Source of the DNA: Rhea pennata
Lineage: Eukaryota; Chordata; Aves; Rheiformes; Rheidae
NCBI RefSeq assembly: GCF_028389875.1
Contig: NC_084702.1
Location: forward strand, 57,204,553-57,268,552
Direction of reading: 5' to 3'
DNA length: 64,000 nt
The first letter of the stretch is position 1. The number at the start of each line of letters is the position of its first letter. Below, piece after piece: positions 62,631 to 64,000 of this stretch. A program made the translations under genes and the position numbers. Below the pieces are notes generated by a model, which saw only the letters and a list, made by a program, of their open reading frames with translations, did not search any database and was not told where the DNA came from.

Positions 62631-64000
62631 GTTTGCTCTGTATAGTTTTGAACAATATAGGGACTTTTTTTAAAGGTCAGGATTATGTGCAGGAGGGCTG
62701 ATCTGTGTAAAAGTCTCACTTGTTTTTTATAATCCTGTATATAAATTCTGTAATGCTGCTGAAATTGGAAAGTAAAATGTCGATTATCAAAATCATACAT
62801 GATGGTAATGGGAATTAGTCTACCTAAATATCATCAAGAAAACCCTTATGCATCTGCAGCCTACTTCCTCGCGCTGTTAAGTTAGAGGGGTAAAATCTAA
62901 ATGTGTTCTGCCATTGCTGAGGTTCTACAGGTATTAAGTGAATCCTAAGACATTATTCAAAGTAAAATGAAATTGCTGAAAACAGCATTGGTTTGGTACT
63001 GTTTATTTTCATGTCTGTGTATTGGATTGTCACTTCTGTATCAGTGCTGTGTCGTGCTGTTTAGGTACTATGAATGCCTGATGATTTTTTGCATATAGTA
63101 TCCACTGTATCACCTGCTGTCTAGTACTGAATTCATTACCAGGTTTTCTCTGACAGAGGAAACGGGTAGTTTAACAGCTCGTATAGACCATTGTGGTGTA
63201 GTTATGTTTGCAAATGCACAATACAGAGAATACAGCTCTGCTTTGTGGTCAGGATTATATTGGGAGCTTGCGGATGTGAGTTTTTGAAGACATCTGCACA
63301 TGCTCACACATCATTTAGTAGTGAAAGTCTTCATCAGCTTTCTCTGTTTCTGTGTTTTACAAATCCAGCGTGGCCGGGGCAGCGGATTAAAGAAACAGTT
63401 CTTGAATTTTCTGGTGAATGGGGAGCACAGTTGGGTAGCATGAACTTGCAGTTAGAATTACTACATTACTAAAGTTTATGTGCTGCTTTGTGGAGGTACT
63501 TCCACTGGTTTGCTCAGAATGACTTACCTCAAGAAGTTGTAAACACTAAGCTGAGAAAGTAAACAGGACACACAGGAAAAGTACAGGGAACAGGCATGTG
63601 GTTTAAAATATTCAGCGGTACTTTTGGAGAGATACTTCTGTTAAGCAAAACAGACACGCGCCTAGAGTATTCCAGGTTTGAATCAGTAATAAGGTACAAT
63701 GGATCAGATGATTAAAACAAGTATGTTTTAGGTTTAGAGTTTGCAGTTTTTTCTGCAAACCAATTTTGTGTCTGCAAATAATAGCTTTTATTCTGATTTG
63801 TAGAAAAATCAAAAAGACTTACAAAAGAAATGGTGCAGATTTCTTAGCTCAGTAGCATAATGCTAGTTTAGCTTTATGCTGGGATTAAACTATAAACCGT
63901 GTCACATTGCTGGGGGGAAAAAAAGTGTTGATGGAATTGCAACTTGTGGATCATGTTATTGTTCATTTTGGTCTAGGGGAAAAAAACAAAACGAATTGCC
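62631..64000. other. Downstream intergenic DNA, no gene recognised
   Basis: AT-rich DNA with only short open frames. A further extension of the SCAMP1 3' UTR cannot be excluded. In mammals LHFPL2 follows SCAMP1 on the opposite strand, but no exon of it was recognised here. Confidence 0.5.

Noticed and set aside
1..64000. CRISPR arrays, bacterial operons, rRNA or tRNA genes
   Set aside because: None was seen. The spliced gene, CR1 elements and base composition are those of a vertebrate nuclear genome.

Overview
The window looks like avian nuclear DNA. It is AT-rich and intron-rich, it carries 3'-terminal fragments of CR1 LINEs with the bird-type ATTCTATGATTCT end, and it contains one vertebrate gene whose 339-residue product reads as secretory carrier membrane protein 1 (SCAMP1). 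CR1 also occurs in crocodilians and turtles, so 'bird' is likely but not proven. From general knowledge, SCAMP1 lies on the Z chromosome in chicken; the sequence alone cannot show this.

Layout: 1-457 is a 5'-cut CR1 fragment. 458-19900 is intergenic DNA with a second CR1 fragment (6971-7225), AT-rich simple repeats and small hairpins; no credible coding exon was seen there. 19920-20760 is a CpG island holding a TATA-less promoter and coding exon 1. SCAMP1 runs on the + strand in nine coding exons: 20373-20429, 33804-33881, 43632-43730, 44004-44115, 47395-47523, 53785-53944, 55930-56031, 57599-57716 and 59519-59683. They total 1020 nt including the stop, every phase joins, and every intron is GT-AG. 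The 3' UTR starts at 59684 and probably ends near 62630, after the AATAAA at 62602. The remainder to 64000 is downstream DNA without a recognised gene.

The protein has a cytosolic N-terminus with three NPF motifs, a proline-rich stretch with a PPAY motif, a coiled coil, four transmembrane segments with the conserved [11 protein letters not shown] loop, and a cytosolic Ala/Thr-rich tail. Exon boundaries follow this domain order.

The most unusual structure is in intron 5 (50945-51540). Two adjacent blocks, A and B, are followed about 50 nt later by inverted copies, but in the order A'-B' rather than B'-A'. Identity is about 98-100% outside one 8-nt gap, and the copy ends share the hexamer AAAGAC. 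This is an inverted, circularly permuted duplication, or else an assembly artefact. No new multi-gene system is visible; the window is essentially one housekeeping-type membrane-traffic gene plus repeats.
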